Positions 24,513 to 35,196 of a DNA stretch of 64,000 nt are shown one piece after another (the stretch's first letter is position 1; the number at the start of each line of letters is the position of its first letter). The stretch covers positions 1,426,001-1,490,000 of the forward strand of contig NZ_CP013380.1 in NCBI RefSeq assembly GCF_001513745.1, in the 5' to 3' direction. Origin of the DNA: Burkholderia humptydooensis (GTDB lineage Bacteria; Pseudomonadota; Gammaproteobacteria; Burkholderiales; Burkholderiaceae). Below the pieces are notes generated by a model. It had not been told where the DNA came from, ran no database searches, and was given only the letters and a program-made list of their open reading frames with translations. Position numbers and translations under genes: made by a program.

Positions 24513-25928
24513 ATGAGTAAAACCGTCGCCGACGTCATGCAGCTCGTGAAGGACGAGGACGTCAAGTTTGTCGATTTCCGCTTCACGGACACGCGCGGCA
24601 AGGAGCAACACGTGTCGGTGCCGGTGTCGGCCTTCGGCGAGGACAAGTTCGAAAGCGGCCACGCGTTCGACGGCTCGTCGATCGCGGGCTGGAAGGGCAT
24701 CGAGGCGTCGGACATGCTGCTCATGCCGGATCCGAACGCCGCCTTCATCGACCCGTTCTACGAAGAGTCGACCCTCGTGCTGACCTGCGATGTCGTCGAG
24801 CCTGCCGACGGCAAGGGCTACGAGCGCGATCCGCGCTCGCTCGCGAAGCGCGCCGAGGCGTACCTGAAGAGCACGGGCATCGGCGACACCGCGTACTTCG
24901 GCCCGGAGCCGGAATTCTTCATCTTCGATTCGGTGCAGTGGAACACCGACATGTCCGGCTGCTTCGTGAAGATCAGCTCGGAAGAAGCGCCGTGGTCGTC
25001 GGCGAAGGAATTCGAGGGCGGCAACACGGGCCACCGTCCGGGCGTGAAGGGCGGCTACTTCCCGGTCGCGCCGGTCGATTCGTTCCAGGACATGCGCTCG
25101 GAAATGTGCCTGCTGCTCGAGCAGATCGGCATTCCGGTCGAAGTGCACCACCACGAAGTGGCGGGCCAGGGCCAGAACGAAATCGGCACGAAGTTCTCGA
25201 CGCTCGTCGAGCGCGCGGACTGGACGCAATGGGCGAAGTACATCATCCATAACGTCGCGCACTCGTATGGCAAGACGGCGACGTTCATGCCGAAGCCCGT
25301 CGTCGGCGACAACGGCTCGGGCATGCACGTGCACCAGTCGATCTGGAAGGACGGCCAGAACCTGTTCGCGGGCAACGGCTACGCGGGCCTGTCGGAAACG
25401 GCGCTCTTCTACATCGGCGGCATCATCAAGCACGCGCGCGCGCTGAACGCGATCACGAACCCGACGACGAACTCGTACAAGCGCCTCGTGCCGCACTTCG
25501 AGGCGCCCGTGAAGCTCGCGTACTCGGCGCGCAACCGCTCGGCGTCGATCCGCATTCCGCACGTGTCGAACCCGAAGGGCCGCCGCATCGAAACGCGCTT
25601 CCCGGACCCGATGGCGAACCCGTACCTGTGCTTCACGGCGCTGATGATGGCGGGCCTCGACGGCATCCAGAACAAGATCCATCCGGGCGAGGCCGCGGAC
25701 AAGAACCTGTACGACCTGCCGCCGGAAGAGGATGCCAAGATCCCGACCGTGTGCGCCGGCCTCGACCAGGCGCTCGAAGCGCTCGACCAGGACCGCGAGT
25801 TCCTGACCCGCGGCGGCGTGTTCACGGACGCGATGATCGACGCGTACCTGGGCCTGAAGGAACAGGAGCTCGCGAAGTACCGCATGACGACGCATCCGAT
25901 CGAGTTCGAGATGTACTACTCGCTGTAA
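24513..25928 (+). CDS. glnA: Glutamine synthetase type I (GlnA)
   Basis: Makes glutamine from glutamate, ammonia and ATP; the main ammonium-assimilating enzyme, forming dodecamers. At 471 aa it is standard GSI-beta, with the early [18 protein letters not shown] strand, EFFIFDSV catalytic region, [18 protein letters not shown] and the adenylylation loop NLYDLPPEE containing Tyr400, indicating GlnE control. The start at 24513 is preceded by GGAGAAGAGG (24501-24510). Transcription is predicted to depend on sigma-54 and NtrC (sites at 24203-24402). Two hairpins follow (25981-26051), then ntrB and ntrC. Confidence 0.98.
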   Translation: MSKTVADVMQLVKDEDVKFVDFRFTDTRGKEQHVSVPVSAFGEDKFESGHAFDGSSIAGWKGIEASDMLLMPDPNAAFIDPFYEESTLVLTCDVVEPADGKGYERDPRSLAKRAEAYLKSTGIGDTAYFGPEPEFFIFDSVQWNTDMSGCFVKISSEEAPWSSAKEFEGGNTGHRPGVKGGYFPVAPVDSFQDMRSEMCLLLEQIGIPVEVHHHEVAGQGQNEIGTKFSTLVERADWTQWAKYIIHNVAHSYGKTATFMPKPVVGDNGSGMHVHQSIWKDGQNLFAGNGYAGLSETALFYIGGIIKHARALNAITNPTTNSYKRLVPHFEAPVKLAYSARNRSASIRIPHVSNPKGRRIETRFPDPMANPYLCFTALMMAGLDGIQNKIHPGEAADKNLYDLPPEEDAKIPTVCAGLDQALEALDQDREFLTRGGVFTDAMIDAYLGLKEQELAKYRMTTHPIEFEMYYSL

Positions 25929-25980
25929 GCGACGATGGCGCTTCGTCTCGTCGGCGGACGAAGCGCCGCGGCGCCGACCG

Positions 25981-26009
25981 GCCTTCGCGCGGCAGTTGCG
26001 CGCGAAGGC
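25981..26009 (+). other. 11-bp stem-loop downstream of glnA
   Basis: GCCTTCGCGCG and CGCGCGAAGGC pair around a 7-nt loop. It has no U-run of its own but sits 11 bp before the main terminator, making tandem hairpins that may also protect the glnA mRNA 3' end. Confidence 0.45.
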
Positions 26010-26020
26010 ATCGGACCTTG

Positions 26021-26052
26021 AAAAGGGGACGGCGGGACGCCGTCCCCTTTTT
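26021..26052 (+). terminator. Rho-independent terminator between glnA and ntrB
   Basis: A 14-bp perfect stem, AAAAGGGGACGGCG / CGCCGTCCCCTTTT, with a 3-nt loop, ending in five T (26048-26052). It should separate most glnA transcription from ntrBC, with read-through raising NtrBC under nitrogen limitation. Confidence 0.88.
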
Positions 26053-26095
26053 GTTCCGCCAGCGACGGCGGTTTTTGACACGGCATCCACGCAAG

Positions 26096-27238
26096 ATGGT
26101 TCTGAAGAATCTGATCAAGGCCAGGGCCGGCCACCCGGAGCGCTTGTCGGACGACGACCGGCTCGTGCGCTCGGGGCTTCTGACCGGGCTCGAAGCGTTG
26201 CCGACGGTCGTGCTCGTGCTCGACCGGCGCACGCTCAGGATCGCGTTCGCCAATCCGTCGGCGGAGGCGATGCTCGACATCTCGCGCCGGCAGTTGTCGC
26301 AGATGCCGTGGGGCGAGATCTTCCCGAACGCGGGCGAGCTCGCGACGACGATCACCGCGATCGGCGAAGAACGCTTTCATGCGACGCATCTCGACACCGT
26401 GCTCGACCGCCCGGGCCGCGAGCCGCTGCACGTGCACGCGATCGTCGGCTTCCTCGAGGGCGCGCCCGATTTCGTGCTCGTCGAGCTGTTCGAGAACGAA
26501 CGGCAGTCGCGCACCGACCGCGAGGAGCGGATCCACGATCTCACGGCCGTCAACAAGCAACTGATCCGCAATCTCGCGCACGAGATCAAGAACCCGCTCG
26601 GCGGGATCCGCGGCGCCGCGCAATTGCTCGAATTCGAGTTGGGTGAGCGCGAGCGCGACGAGCTGCGCGAGTACACGCAGGTGATCATCAAGGAATCGGA
26701 CCGGCTGCAGACGCTCGTCGATCGGCTGCTCGAGCCGCATCGCCATCCGCACATCGTCGGCGACGTGAACATCCATGAAGTGTGCGAGCGGGTGCGCGCG
26801 GTGATGCTCGCGGAATTTCCGCGCGGCCTCACGATCGAGCGCGACTACGACGTGAGCGTGCCCGATCTGCGCGGCGACAAGGAGCAACTGATCCAGGCGC
26901 TCCTGAACATCGTGCGCAACGCGGCGCAGGCGCTGCGCGAGCGCATCGCGCAGGGCGACGCGAGGATCGAGCTGCGCACGCGCGTCGCGCGCAAGGTGAC
27001 GATCGCGAAGCGCCTGTACAAGCTGGCACTGGATTTGCACGTGATCGACAACGGCCCCGGCATTCCCGACGACATTCGCGACCGGATCTTCTATCCGCTC
27101 GTATCCGGCCGCGACGACGGCAGCGGACTCGGGCTCACGCTCGCGCAGACGTTCATCCAGCAGCATGATGGGATGATCGAAGTGGACAGCCGGCCGGGCC
27201 GAACCGAATTTCAGATTTTGCTGCCGCTCGACCATTGA
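26096..27238 (+). CDS. ntrB: Nitrogen regulation sensor histidine kinase NtrB (GlnL)
   Basis: Cytosolic kinase/phosphatase that, under PII control, sets NtrC phosphorylation. The 380-aa protein has a PAS domain (about 25-135), a dimerisation/H-box LAHEIKNPLGGI with phospho-acceptor His162, and an ATPase domain with the N-box, DNGPGIP (G1) and GSGLGLTLA (G2). There are no membrane helices, as expected. The start at 26096 lies 43 bp after the terminator; the longer frame would run back into glnA. ntrC follows after 37 bp. Confidence 0.95.
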   Translation: MVLKNLIKARAGHPERLSDDDRLVRSGLLTGLEALPTVVLVLDRRTLRIAFANPSAEAMLDISRRQLSQMPWGEIFPNAGELATTITAIGEERFHATHLDTVLDRPGREPLHVHAIVGFLEGAPDFVLVELFENERQSRTDREERIHDLTAVNKQLIRNLAHEIKNPLGGIRGAAQLLEFELGERERDELREYTQVIIKESDRLQTLVDRLLEPHRHPHIVGDVNIHEVCERVRAVMLAEFPRGLTIERDYDVSVPDLRGDKEQLIQALLNIVRNAAQALRERIAQGDARIELRTRVARKVTIAKRLYKLALDLHVIDNGPGIPDDIRDRIFYPLVSGRDDGSGLGLTLAQTFIQQHDGMIEVDSRPGRTEFQILLPLDH

Positions 27239-27275
27239 GCGGCGGCGCAGCGATTCTCCATACCTCTGACCGACT

Positions 27276-28811
<1,536 letters not shown>

Positions 28812-28850
28812 TCGGCGCGGCGCGATGTGCGCCGTGCATGCGGCGCCGGC

Positions 28851-29627
28851 TCAGCCGATCTGCGCGACGACGGGCGTGTGGTCGGACGGCTGCTCCCACG
28901 TGCGCGGCACGCGATCGACCGTGCAGCTCGTGCAGGTCTCGGCGAGCGCGGGCGACAGCAGGATGTGATCGATCCGCAGCCCCGCGTTGCGGCGGAACGC
29001 GAGCATCCGGTAGTCCCACCACGTGAAGGTTTTCTCGGGTTGATCGAAGCGGCGGAATGCGTCGACGAAGCCGAGCGCGACGAGTTGCGCGAAGTGCGCG
29101 CGCTCCTGCGGCGACACGAGATTCTGGCCTTCCCATTTCGCGGGATCGTGCACGTCGCGATCTTCGGGCGCGATGTTGTAGTCGCCGAGGAGCGCGAGCT
29201 TCGGGTAGCGCTGCAGCTCGCGCTTCAGCCACGCCTGCAGCGCGTCGAGCCATTGCATCTTGTAGACGAACTTCTCCGAGTCGAGCGCCTGGCCGTTCGG
29301 GAAGTATGCGGACACGATCCGCACGCCGTCGATCGTCGCGGCGATCAGGCGCTGCTGCGAGTCTTCGAAGCCGGGAATGTTGCGCACGACGTCCGCCTCG
29401 TCGAACGGCAGGCGCGCGCGCGCGAGGATCGCAACGCCGTTGTAGGTCTTCTGGCCCGCGAACCAGCTTCGGTAGCCGGCTGCTTCGAGCGCTTCGCGCG
29501 GGAATTTCTCGTCGGGGATCTTGAGCTCCTGAAGGCACAGCACGTCGACGTCGCTTTGCGCGAGCCAGTCGAGCACGTGCTGCTTGCGCACGTTCAGGGA
29601 GTTGACGTTCCAGGTGGCGATCTTCAT
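28851..29627 (-). CDS. xth: Exodeoxyribonuclease III (Xth)
   Basis: Class II AP endonuclease and 3'-5' exonuclease acting in base-excision repair. The 258-aa protein fits the ExoIII/AP-endonuclease family: [14 protein letters not shown] (metal-binding Asn), CLQELK (metal-binding Glu), [16 protein letters not shown] (catalytic Asp and Asn) and the C-terminal [10 protein letters not shown] (catalytic His). It faces ntrC with a 39-bp gap between the two stops. Confidence 0.96.
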   Translation of the reverse strand: MKIATWNVNSLNVRKQHVLDWLAQSDVDVLCLQELKIPDEKFPREALEAAGYRSWFAGQKTYNGVAILARARLPFDEADVVRNIPGFEDSQQRLIAATIDGVRIVSAYFPNGQALDSEKFVYKMQWLDALQAWLKRELQRYPKLALLGDYNIAPEDRDVHDPAKWEGQNLVSPQERAHFAQLVALGFVDAFRRFDQPEKTFTWWDYRMLAFRRNAGLRIDHILLSPALAETCTSCTVDRVPRTWEQPSDHTPVVAQIG

Positions 29628-29761
29628 GGCGGATCAACGGGATGCGTGAGGCCGACATCATACCGCGAGCCGCCCGCGGCGACTGGAAAGCGCGGTTGCG
29701 TACCGGAGGGAAGGGGCGGCGGCCGGCGTCGCGGACGGCGGCCGCCTGCGAAGCGGGGCGA

Positions 29762-30559
29762 TCAGTCGGGCGACGCCATGCTCGCGAGCGCGGCCGCGTT
29801 GCCGGCCATCGCGCTGTCGAATTCGGCGCGCTTTTCGTCGGGGACCATGAAGTAGTCCCAGCACACGTAGTCGCAGCCGAATTTCCAGTCTTCGCGCGTC
29901 TCGAACGGTGTCAGGAAGATGCTGTACAGCACGTATCCGTGATGCTGCGCGAAATCGAACAGCGTTTCGGCCGTGTTGCCGTATGCGCTGTACGACGGCC
30001 GTCCGTATTCGACCGACACGAGCGGACGGAATCGGTTCAGCGTGACCTGCGCGCCGTGCAGGCAGTCGATCTCGCCGCCTTCGATGTCGATCTTCATGAA
30101 CGTGAGCGACTCGAGATCGGCGGTGTGCGCATCGAGCGTGCTGACGGTGACGTCGATCTGCGTGGGATTCGCGGCGTCGGGCAGATTGAATTGACGCTGG
30201 CGCAAGCCGCTTTCTTCCGGCGTGCCTTGCGCGTACGTGAACGACGCCGTGCCCGGCTTATTGCTCAGTGCGAGATTGAGCAACTGGACGTTGGGCGTGT
30301 TCGCGAACTTCTGGCGCAGGATCTCGTATGCGAACGGCAGCGGCTCGAAGCCGAGCGCGGTGCCGTTCGGCCCGATGCATTCGACGAGAGGTCCGAGATG
30401 GCGACCGATATGCGCACCAATGTCGATGATCGTGTCGCTTTGCTTCACCCACTTGCGATAGTGGTATTCGAGCAGCGCTTCGAAGTCGAATCTGACGGCC
30501 CCGATATCGAGCAATTCGCGAATCTGTATCAGTTTGGCGCGGCTAGTAGAGTTCTCCAC
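29762..30559 (-). CDS. FkbM-family SAM-dependent methyltransferase
   Basis: About 265 aa with the FkbM methyltransferase core: SAM-binding motif IIDIGAHIGRH near the N-terminal third, LGFEPLPFAYE, and FMKIDIEGGEIDCLHG. FkbM enzymes O-methylate sugars, lipids or peptides. A GTG start at 30559 is chosen because GAGGAC lies five bases upstream; another GTG at 30625 would add 22 residues but has no ribosome-binding site. The gene stands alone, and its G+C (about 52-58% in sampled lines) is well below the neighbours, pointing to acquisition from elsewhere. No glycosyltransferase or NRPS neighbour indicates its substrate. Confidence 0.85.
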   Translation of the reverse strand: MENSTSRAKLIQIRELLDIGAVRFDFEALLEYHYRKWVKQSDTIIDIGAHIGRHLGPLVECIGPNGTALGFEPLPFAYEILRQKFANTPNVQLLNLALSNKPGTASFTYAQGTPEESGLRQRQFNLPDAANPTQIDVTVSTLDAHTADLESLTFMKIDIEGGEIDCLHGAQVTLNRFRPLVSVEYGRPSYSAYGNTAETLFDFAQHHGYVLYSIFLTPFETREDWKFGCDYVCWDYFMVPDEKRAEFDSAMAGNAAALASMASPD

Positions 30560-30625
30560 CTTGTCCTCGTCCTTTATGGTCGTCAAAGATGTTTTTACGT
30601 GTCGCCGGGCGATCGATCGTATCAC

Positions 30626-30950
30626 AGGAGTTGTGGTGGTCGATGTCGCCGGATTCGCGCATGTTGCATGCCGCTTTTATAGCTTTCGGCAGGCCGTCGA
30701 CGGGCGGGCGCGTTCGTTAGGGATACGCATGGTTGGCGAGATGGGCGTCTCTCCATCGGGCGGCTTCGGCGCGTGGCGAAGAGGGGGCGGCGGCTCGCGC
30801 GCGCCTTCTCTCGCGGATGTTTTCTCGTTGTGCGAAAGAAGAATGAGGATCGGCGCGATCGCGTCGTCGTTCGTGAATGGACACGGCGCGACGCATCGCT
30901 GCGCGGGCGTCACGGCAATGCGTGCTCGCGCGCTGTCGTCGGGCGCCGCG
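30626..30950. other. Non-coding spacer between the FkbM gene and narL
   Basis: I see no gene here. A minus-strand TATAAA (plus TTTATA, 30676-30681) about 50 bp before the outer GTG could be the -10 of the methyltransferase gene, but no good -35 is present. Nothing else stands out. Confidence 0.4.
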
Positions 30951-31652
30951 TCACGCCTCGGCCGGATGCGGCGCGGTGAGCCCGCGCTCGACCGCATACA
31001 CGGCGATCTGCACGCGGCTCGTCAGGTTCAGCTTCTTCAGGATGTTCTGCACGTGGATCTTCACCGTGCTCTCGGCGACGTCGAACTCGCGCGCGATCTC
31101 CTTGTTGCTCGTGCCGCGCGCGAGCGCGCGCACGATGTCGTGCTCGCGCGGCGTCAACTGGTCGGGATCGACCGACGCATGCGCGGCAGGCGCCGCCGCC
31201 GGGGCCGGCGCGGGACGCACGGCGGGCGCCGGCGCGCGCAGGCTCGCGATCCACTTCGCGGTCATGCTCTCGGCGATCACCGGCTCGCCCGCGGCCGCCT
31301 TGCGGATGCCCGCGACGAGCGTCTCCGCGGCGATGTTCTTCACGAGGAAGCCGCACGCGCCGTCGCGCAGCGCGGTCGTCAGCTCTTGCGCATCTTCCGA
31401 CACCGTGAGGATCACGACGTGCGCGGACGGCACGTCCTGCACCAGCAGTTGCAGCGTTTCGAGCCCCGACAGCCCCGGCATGTTCAGGTCGAGCAGGATC
31501 ACGTCGGGCTGATGCTGCTTCGCGCGCTTCACGCCCTCGACGCCGTCGGGCGCCTCGTCGACGACGTCGAAGTCCGGCTGGCGCTGCAACAGCAGCTTGA
31601 CGCCGCTGCGAAAGAGCGTGTGGTCGTCGATCAACAGTACGCGTATGGTCAT
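30951..31652 (-). CDS. narL: Nitrate/nitrite response regulator NarL
   Basis: DNA-binding response regulator of the NarX-NarL system, controlling nitrate respiration. The 233-aa protein has a receiver domain with Asp55 (VILLDLNMPGLSG), an Ala/Pro-rich linker (about 145-163), and a LuxR-type HTH (LTPREHDIVRALARG ... KEIAREFDVAESTVKIHV). The linker is longer than in E. coli NarL. The start at 31652 has GAGGACA upstream; longer frames run back into narX. narX lies 23 bp upstream on the same strand. Confidence 0.94.
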   Translation of the reverse strand: MTIRVLLIDDHTLFRSGVKLLLQRQPDFDVVDEAPDGVEGVKRAKQHQPDVILLDLNMPGLSGLETLQLLVQDVPSAHVVILTVSEDAQELTTALRDGACGFLVKNIAAETLVAGIRKAAAGEPVIAESMTAKWIASLRAPAPAVRPAPAPAAAPAAHASVDPDQLTPREHDIVRALARGTSNKEIAREFDVAESTVKIHVQNILKKLNLTSRVQIAVYAVERGLTAPHPAEA

Positions 31653-31675
31653 GATTGTTGTCCTCGTTCTTGTTC

Positions 31676-33610
31676 CTATGCCGCCTGTCGCGCGTCGGCC
31701 GGCAACACCAGCTCGACGCGCGCGCCGCGTTGCAGCGCTCCCGTCAGCGTGAGCGTCGCGCGCAGGCGGGCGGCGCGCTCGCGCATGATCGTGAGCCCGA
31801 CGTGCGTGTCCGCGCGCGCGGCGAGCGCGGCCGGATCGTAGCCGCAACCGTCGTCGGCGACGGACAGCCGGAACGCGGCGCCGTTCTCGACGTCGACCGC
31901 GACGTGCCCCGCTTGCGCGTGCTTGCGCACGTTCGACAACGCTTCCTGCAGGATGAACAGCACCTGCAACTGCTCGTCGGGCGGCAGCGGCGCGCCGCCC
32001 GTCTCGCGATAATTCAGCGCGCACGCGATGCGCGTCTGCTTCTCGAAGCGCGCGATCGTTTCCTCGATCGCCGCCTTCAGCTCCCCTTGCGTCAAGCGCG
32101 TGCGGAAATTGAGCAGCAGCTCGCGCACGTCCGCGTAGCTCTGCTCGACGCCGTGCCTGAGCATCGGCACGATGTCGCGCGCGTCGGCGAGGTTGTCGTG
32201 TGCGATCGCGTCGCCGAGCATCTGCGTCTGCAGGTTCACGAAATTGAGGCTTTGCGCGATGCTGTCGTGCAGCCCCTGCGCGACGAGATTGCGCTCTTCG
32301 GCGACGGCGAGCTGCCGCGCGCTCGCGGACAGCCGCACGTGGTCGAGCGCGATTCCGAGATGGCGGCCGAGCGTCTCCAGCACGCGCCGCTCGGCGTCGG
32401 GCAGCCGCGACGCGTCGCGATAGTGCAGCGAGAACGAGCCGAGCACGGCGTCCTGCGTCATCACCTTGAATACCGCGACGGCCGCGAAGCCCTCGCGCGA
32501 GCACGGCGTCGGCGAGCGCGCGGCGCTGCCGCGCAGATCGTGCAGCACGGCCGTTTCCGCGCGCGTCACGGTGCCGCAGAAGCAATCGTCGACGGGCATG
32601 CAGCGCTCAAGCTCGGTGAGCTCGGTCGACAGGCCTTCCGCGATCACGAGATGCAGCTTTTCGCCGGTCGGATCGGTGACGCGGATGCTGCCCGCATCCG
32701 CGTCGAACTGCGCGATCGTGCGCGACAGAAAGCCCGAGCACATCTCGTCGACGGCCTGAGGGCGGTTCAGGAACGCGGTGATTTCGTAGAGCGCGCTCAG
32801 CTCGCGGTTCTGCGCGGCGAGCTGCGCGGTTTTTTGCTGCACGCGTTCCTCGAGCCCCGCGTAGACCTCCTGCAGTTCGCTCGCCATCCGGTTGAAGCCG
32901 TGCGCGAGATCGCCGAACTCGTCGCGCGTCTGCACGGGCAGCCGCACCGCGAATTCACGCGCGGCCATGCGCTTCAAGCCATCGCGCAACTGCATCACGG
33001 GCAGGATGATCCACAGAAACAGCAGGTAGATGACGGCGACCGTGCCCGAGCACGCGAGCAGGCCGAGCGCGATCTGCGACAGGCGCAGCCACGTCGTCTT
33101 GCGCGCGTTGTCCGATTCGATCTCGCGCACGAGCAGATCGGCTTCGTCGACGAAGCCCGGCAGCGCGACGAGATAGGCGGCGGCCGCGTCAGGGCGCGGC
33201 GCGCCCGTCAGCGCGGCGTCGGCGAGCGGCCGCAGCGCGGCGTTCCAGCGATCGGCGACGATGTCGAGCTGATGCTGGACGACGGCGGCATTCGGCAGAA
33301 AGAGGGGGCGCGACGGATCGCCGCGGCGCAGCCGCGCGAGCGTGCCGTCGATCGCGCCGACCTCGGCCGCGAGCTGGCGGCGCGGCTCGATGCCCGCGCC
33401 CGAGAGTTCGACGTAGGTGCGCGTCGCGCGCATCCGCAGGCTGCCGGCGTCGTTGATCGCCGCGCCCGCGCCCTCGAGCTGCCACGACAGCCACAGCGTG
33501 CCGCCCACCATCGCGAGGACGAGCGCCCACGCGATCGCCGACAGCGCGACGATCCGCGTCGACAGGCGGTGCCGCCACGGGGCGAGGGAGTCGGGGAGGG
33601 CGGAATCCAT
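31676..33610 (-). CDS. narX: Nitrate/nitrite sensor histidine kinase NarX
   Basis: Membrane-bound kinase sensing periplasmic nitrate. The 644-aa protein has TM1 (about 20-43), a periplasmic region beginning with the P-box-like nitrate motif INDAGSLRMRATRTY (about 52-66), TM2 (about 178-203), HAMP (204-256), a GAF-like region (about 270-430), the HisKA_3 dimerisation box LVAQGLHDSIAQSL with His448, and an HATPase domain with DDGCGYDP. It pairs with narL downstream and follows narI by about 160 bp, so it may have its own promoter; a GACAATTGTC palindrome lies at 33636-33645. Confidence 0.94.
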   Translation of the reverse strand: MDSALPDSLAPWRHRLSTRIVALSAIAWALVLAMVGGTLWLSWQLEGAGAAINDAGSLRMRATRTYVELSGAGIEPRRQLAAEVGAIDGTLARLRRGDPSRPLFLPNAAVVQHQLDIVADRWNAALRPLADAALTGAPRPDAAAAYLVALPGFVDEADLLVREIESDNARKTTWLRLSQIALGLLACSGTVAVIYLLFLWIILPVMQLRDGLKRMAAREFAVRLPVQTRDEFGDLAHGFNRMASELQEVYAGLEERVQQKTAQLAAQNRELSALYEITAFLNRPQAVDEMCSGFLSRTIAQFDADAGSIRVTDPTGEKLHLVIAEGLSTELTELERCMPVDDCFCGTVTRAETAVLHDLRGSAARSPTPCSREGFAAVAVFKVMTQDAVLGSFSLHYRDASRLPDAERRVLETLGRHLGIALDHVRLSASARQLAVAEERNLVAQGLHDSIAQSLNFVNLQTQMLGDAIAHDNLADARDIVPMLRHGVEQSYADVRELLLNFRTRLTQGELKAAIEETIARFEKQTRIACALNYRETGGAPLPPDEQLQVLFILQEALSNVRKHAQAGHVAVDVENGAAFRLSVADDGCGYDPAALAARADTHVGLTIMRERAARLRATLTLTGALQRGARVELVLPADARQAA

Positions 33611-33635
33611 AGCACGTCATGATTTTTTTGAACAT

Positions 33636-33645
33636 GACAATTGTC
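33636..33645. promoter_or_regulatory. 10-bp palindrome upstream of narX
   Basis: GACAATTGTC, 26 bp ahead of the narX start codon in the A+T-richer part of the narI-narX gap. It may be an operator or part of a narX promoter; there is no independent support. Confidence 0.3.
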
Positions 33646-33772
33646 CTGCCGAATGTTGCGTCCCTGCTGCGACATTCGCGCACGTGGGGCATCGCGGCGC
33701 ACCCGCCCGGTGCGCCGATGCCGCCGTCATGCCGCCGTCATGCGTCTGGCTCCGGCCCTGCCCGAACCGCCT

Positions 33773-34459
33773 CTATCGGCGCGCGCGCACGAGCTGCCAC
33801 GCGCGGCCGACGTACGTGACCGACGCGAAGCCGCTCCACACGTGCACGAGCCGCGTGAACGGGAAGATCGCGAAGAGCGAGAGCCCCATGAACAGGTGCG
33901 CCTTGAAGAGCCACGGCGCATCGGCGACATGGCTCGCCGCGTCGCCGCGGAACGTGACGATGTGCTGCGCCCACGTCATCAGTTGCACCATCAGATGGCC
34001 GTCGGTGTGGCTCGCCGACTCGAAGATCGTCGACAGCCCGAGCACCAGCGTGACGAGGAGCCACGCGAGCAGCACCTTGTCGCCGCGCCGCGTGACGGCC
34101 GCGATCCGCGCGTTCGTGAGCCGCCGGTGCAGCAGGATCGCGAGGCCCGCGAGCGCGAGCGAGCCCATCACGCCGCCCGCCGTCATCGCGACGAGCTGCT
34201 TGAAGTGGTGGGTGACGCCGAGCGCGTCCCAGACGGCCACGGGCGTGAGCAGCCCGACGAGATGCCCGAAGAAGAGCCCGAGCACGCCGACGTGAAAGAG
34301 GATGTTGCCCGTGCGCAGCGCGCCGCGATGCAGGAGCTGCGAGCTGTCGGACTTCCACGTGTACTGCTCGCGCTCGAAGCGCGCGAGGCTGCCGAACAGG
34401 AAGATGGCGGCGGCGATGTACGGATAGATGCCGTAGACAAACGTATTCAGATAATCCAT
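33773..34459 (-). CDS. narI: Respiratory nitrate reductase gamma subunit NarI (cytochrome b)
   Basis: Five-helix membrane subunit that oxidises quinol and passes electrons through two b haems to NarH. The 228-aa length matches the family. His56 and His66 in the second helix, and His188 and His206 in the last two helices, match the haem ligands of E. coli NarI (56, 66, 187, 205) almost exactly. It follows narJ by 36 bp in the narGHJI order and is the last structural gene before narX. Confidence 0.96.
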   Translation of the reverse strand: MDYLNTFVYGIYPYIAAAIFLFGSLARFEREQYTWKSDSSQLLHRGALRTGNILFHVGVLGLFFGHLVGLLTPVAVWDALGVTHHFKQLVAMTAGGVMGSLALAGLAILLHRRLTNARIAAVTRRGDKVLLAWLLVTLVLGLSTIFESASHTDGHLMVQLMTWAQHIVTFRGDAASHVADAPWLFKAHLFMGLSLFAIFPFTRLVHVWSGFASVTYVGRAWQLVRARR

Positions 34460-34495
34460 GACGTGACCTCGAAACGGGTTCGCGACGCCCCCGCG

Positions 34496-35173
34496 TCACG
34501 CGCGGGGTGCGGGCGTCGCCGCGCGGCGCGGCGGATGAAAGCGGATCGGCTGCGCGAGCGACGCGTCGGCCGCCGGCGACAGCAGCGGCTCGACGCCGTC
34601 GGGGCCGGGGCCGAAGCGCTCGAGCGCCTCGTCCATCGTGCGCGGCGGCGGCTCGGCCACGGGCCGCGGCTCGACGGGCGAGCGCGCGCGCAGCGCCGCG
34701 AACGCGGCCGCGTACGGACTCTGCGCGCGCGCGAGGCGCTCGCCGAGCGCGGCGAGCACGTCGATCGCGTCGCCGAGCAGATGCGCCGCGTGCGCCTCGT
34801 CGCCGTCGCCCGCGATCGCGCCGAGGAACTCGACGAAGAGCGGCACGTAGTCGGGCAGCTCGCTGCCGACGGGCTCGAAGCCGCGGCGCCGGTATTCGTC
34901 GAGCAGATCGACCATCGCCTGGCCGCGGTCGCGGCTCTCGCCGTGCACGTGCTCGAACAGATGCAGCGAATGCGACGGCGTGCGGTCGAACGTCGCGACG
35001 TAGCGCTCCTGCAGCTCGATCAACGGCGTCGCGCGCAGCGATGCGAGAAGCGGCGCGAGCGTCGCGCGCGCGTCGGGAAACGCGTCGAGCGCGCGCTCGA
35101 CATCGGGCAGCGCGTCGAGCAGCGGCTGCTCCGGGTAGGTCAGCAGGGCGGACAGAATCGGATAGATCGACAT
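34496..35173 (-). CDS. narJ: Nitrate reductase assembly chaperone NarJ
   Basis: Cytosolic chaperone needed for molybdenum-cofactor insertion and membrane targeting of NarGH. About 225 aa, with the TorD/DmsD-like helical core (YPILSALLTYPE, FEHVHGESRDRGQAMVDLL, LPDYVPLFVEFL) and a Pro/Ala-rich C-terminal tail. The start at 35173 has GAGGAAAACGTC before it; an alternative ATG at 35200 overlaps the narH stop in an ATGA and has a weaker site. Either is possible, so translation is probably coupled to narH. Confidence 0.93.
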   Translation of the reverse strand: MSIYPILSALLTYPEQPLLDALPDVERALDAFPDARATLAPLLASLRATPLIELQERYVATFDRTPSHSLHLFEHVHGESRDRGQAMVDLLDEYRRRGFEPVGSELPDYVPLFVEFLGAIAGDGDEAHAAHLLGDAIDVLAALGERLARAQSPYAAAFAALRARSPVEPRPVAEPPPRTMDEALERFGPGPDGVEPLLSPAADASLAQPIRFHPPRRAATPAPRA

Positions 35174-35196
35174 GACGTTTTCCTCGTGCGATACGC

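Noticed and set aside
33629..33645. FNR-like TTG...CAA spacing upstream of narX
   Set aside because: The spacing is 7 rather than the required 8 bases and the inner bases do not match TTGAT-N4-ATCAA.
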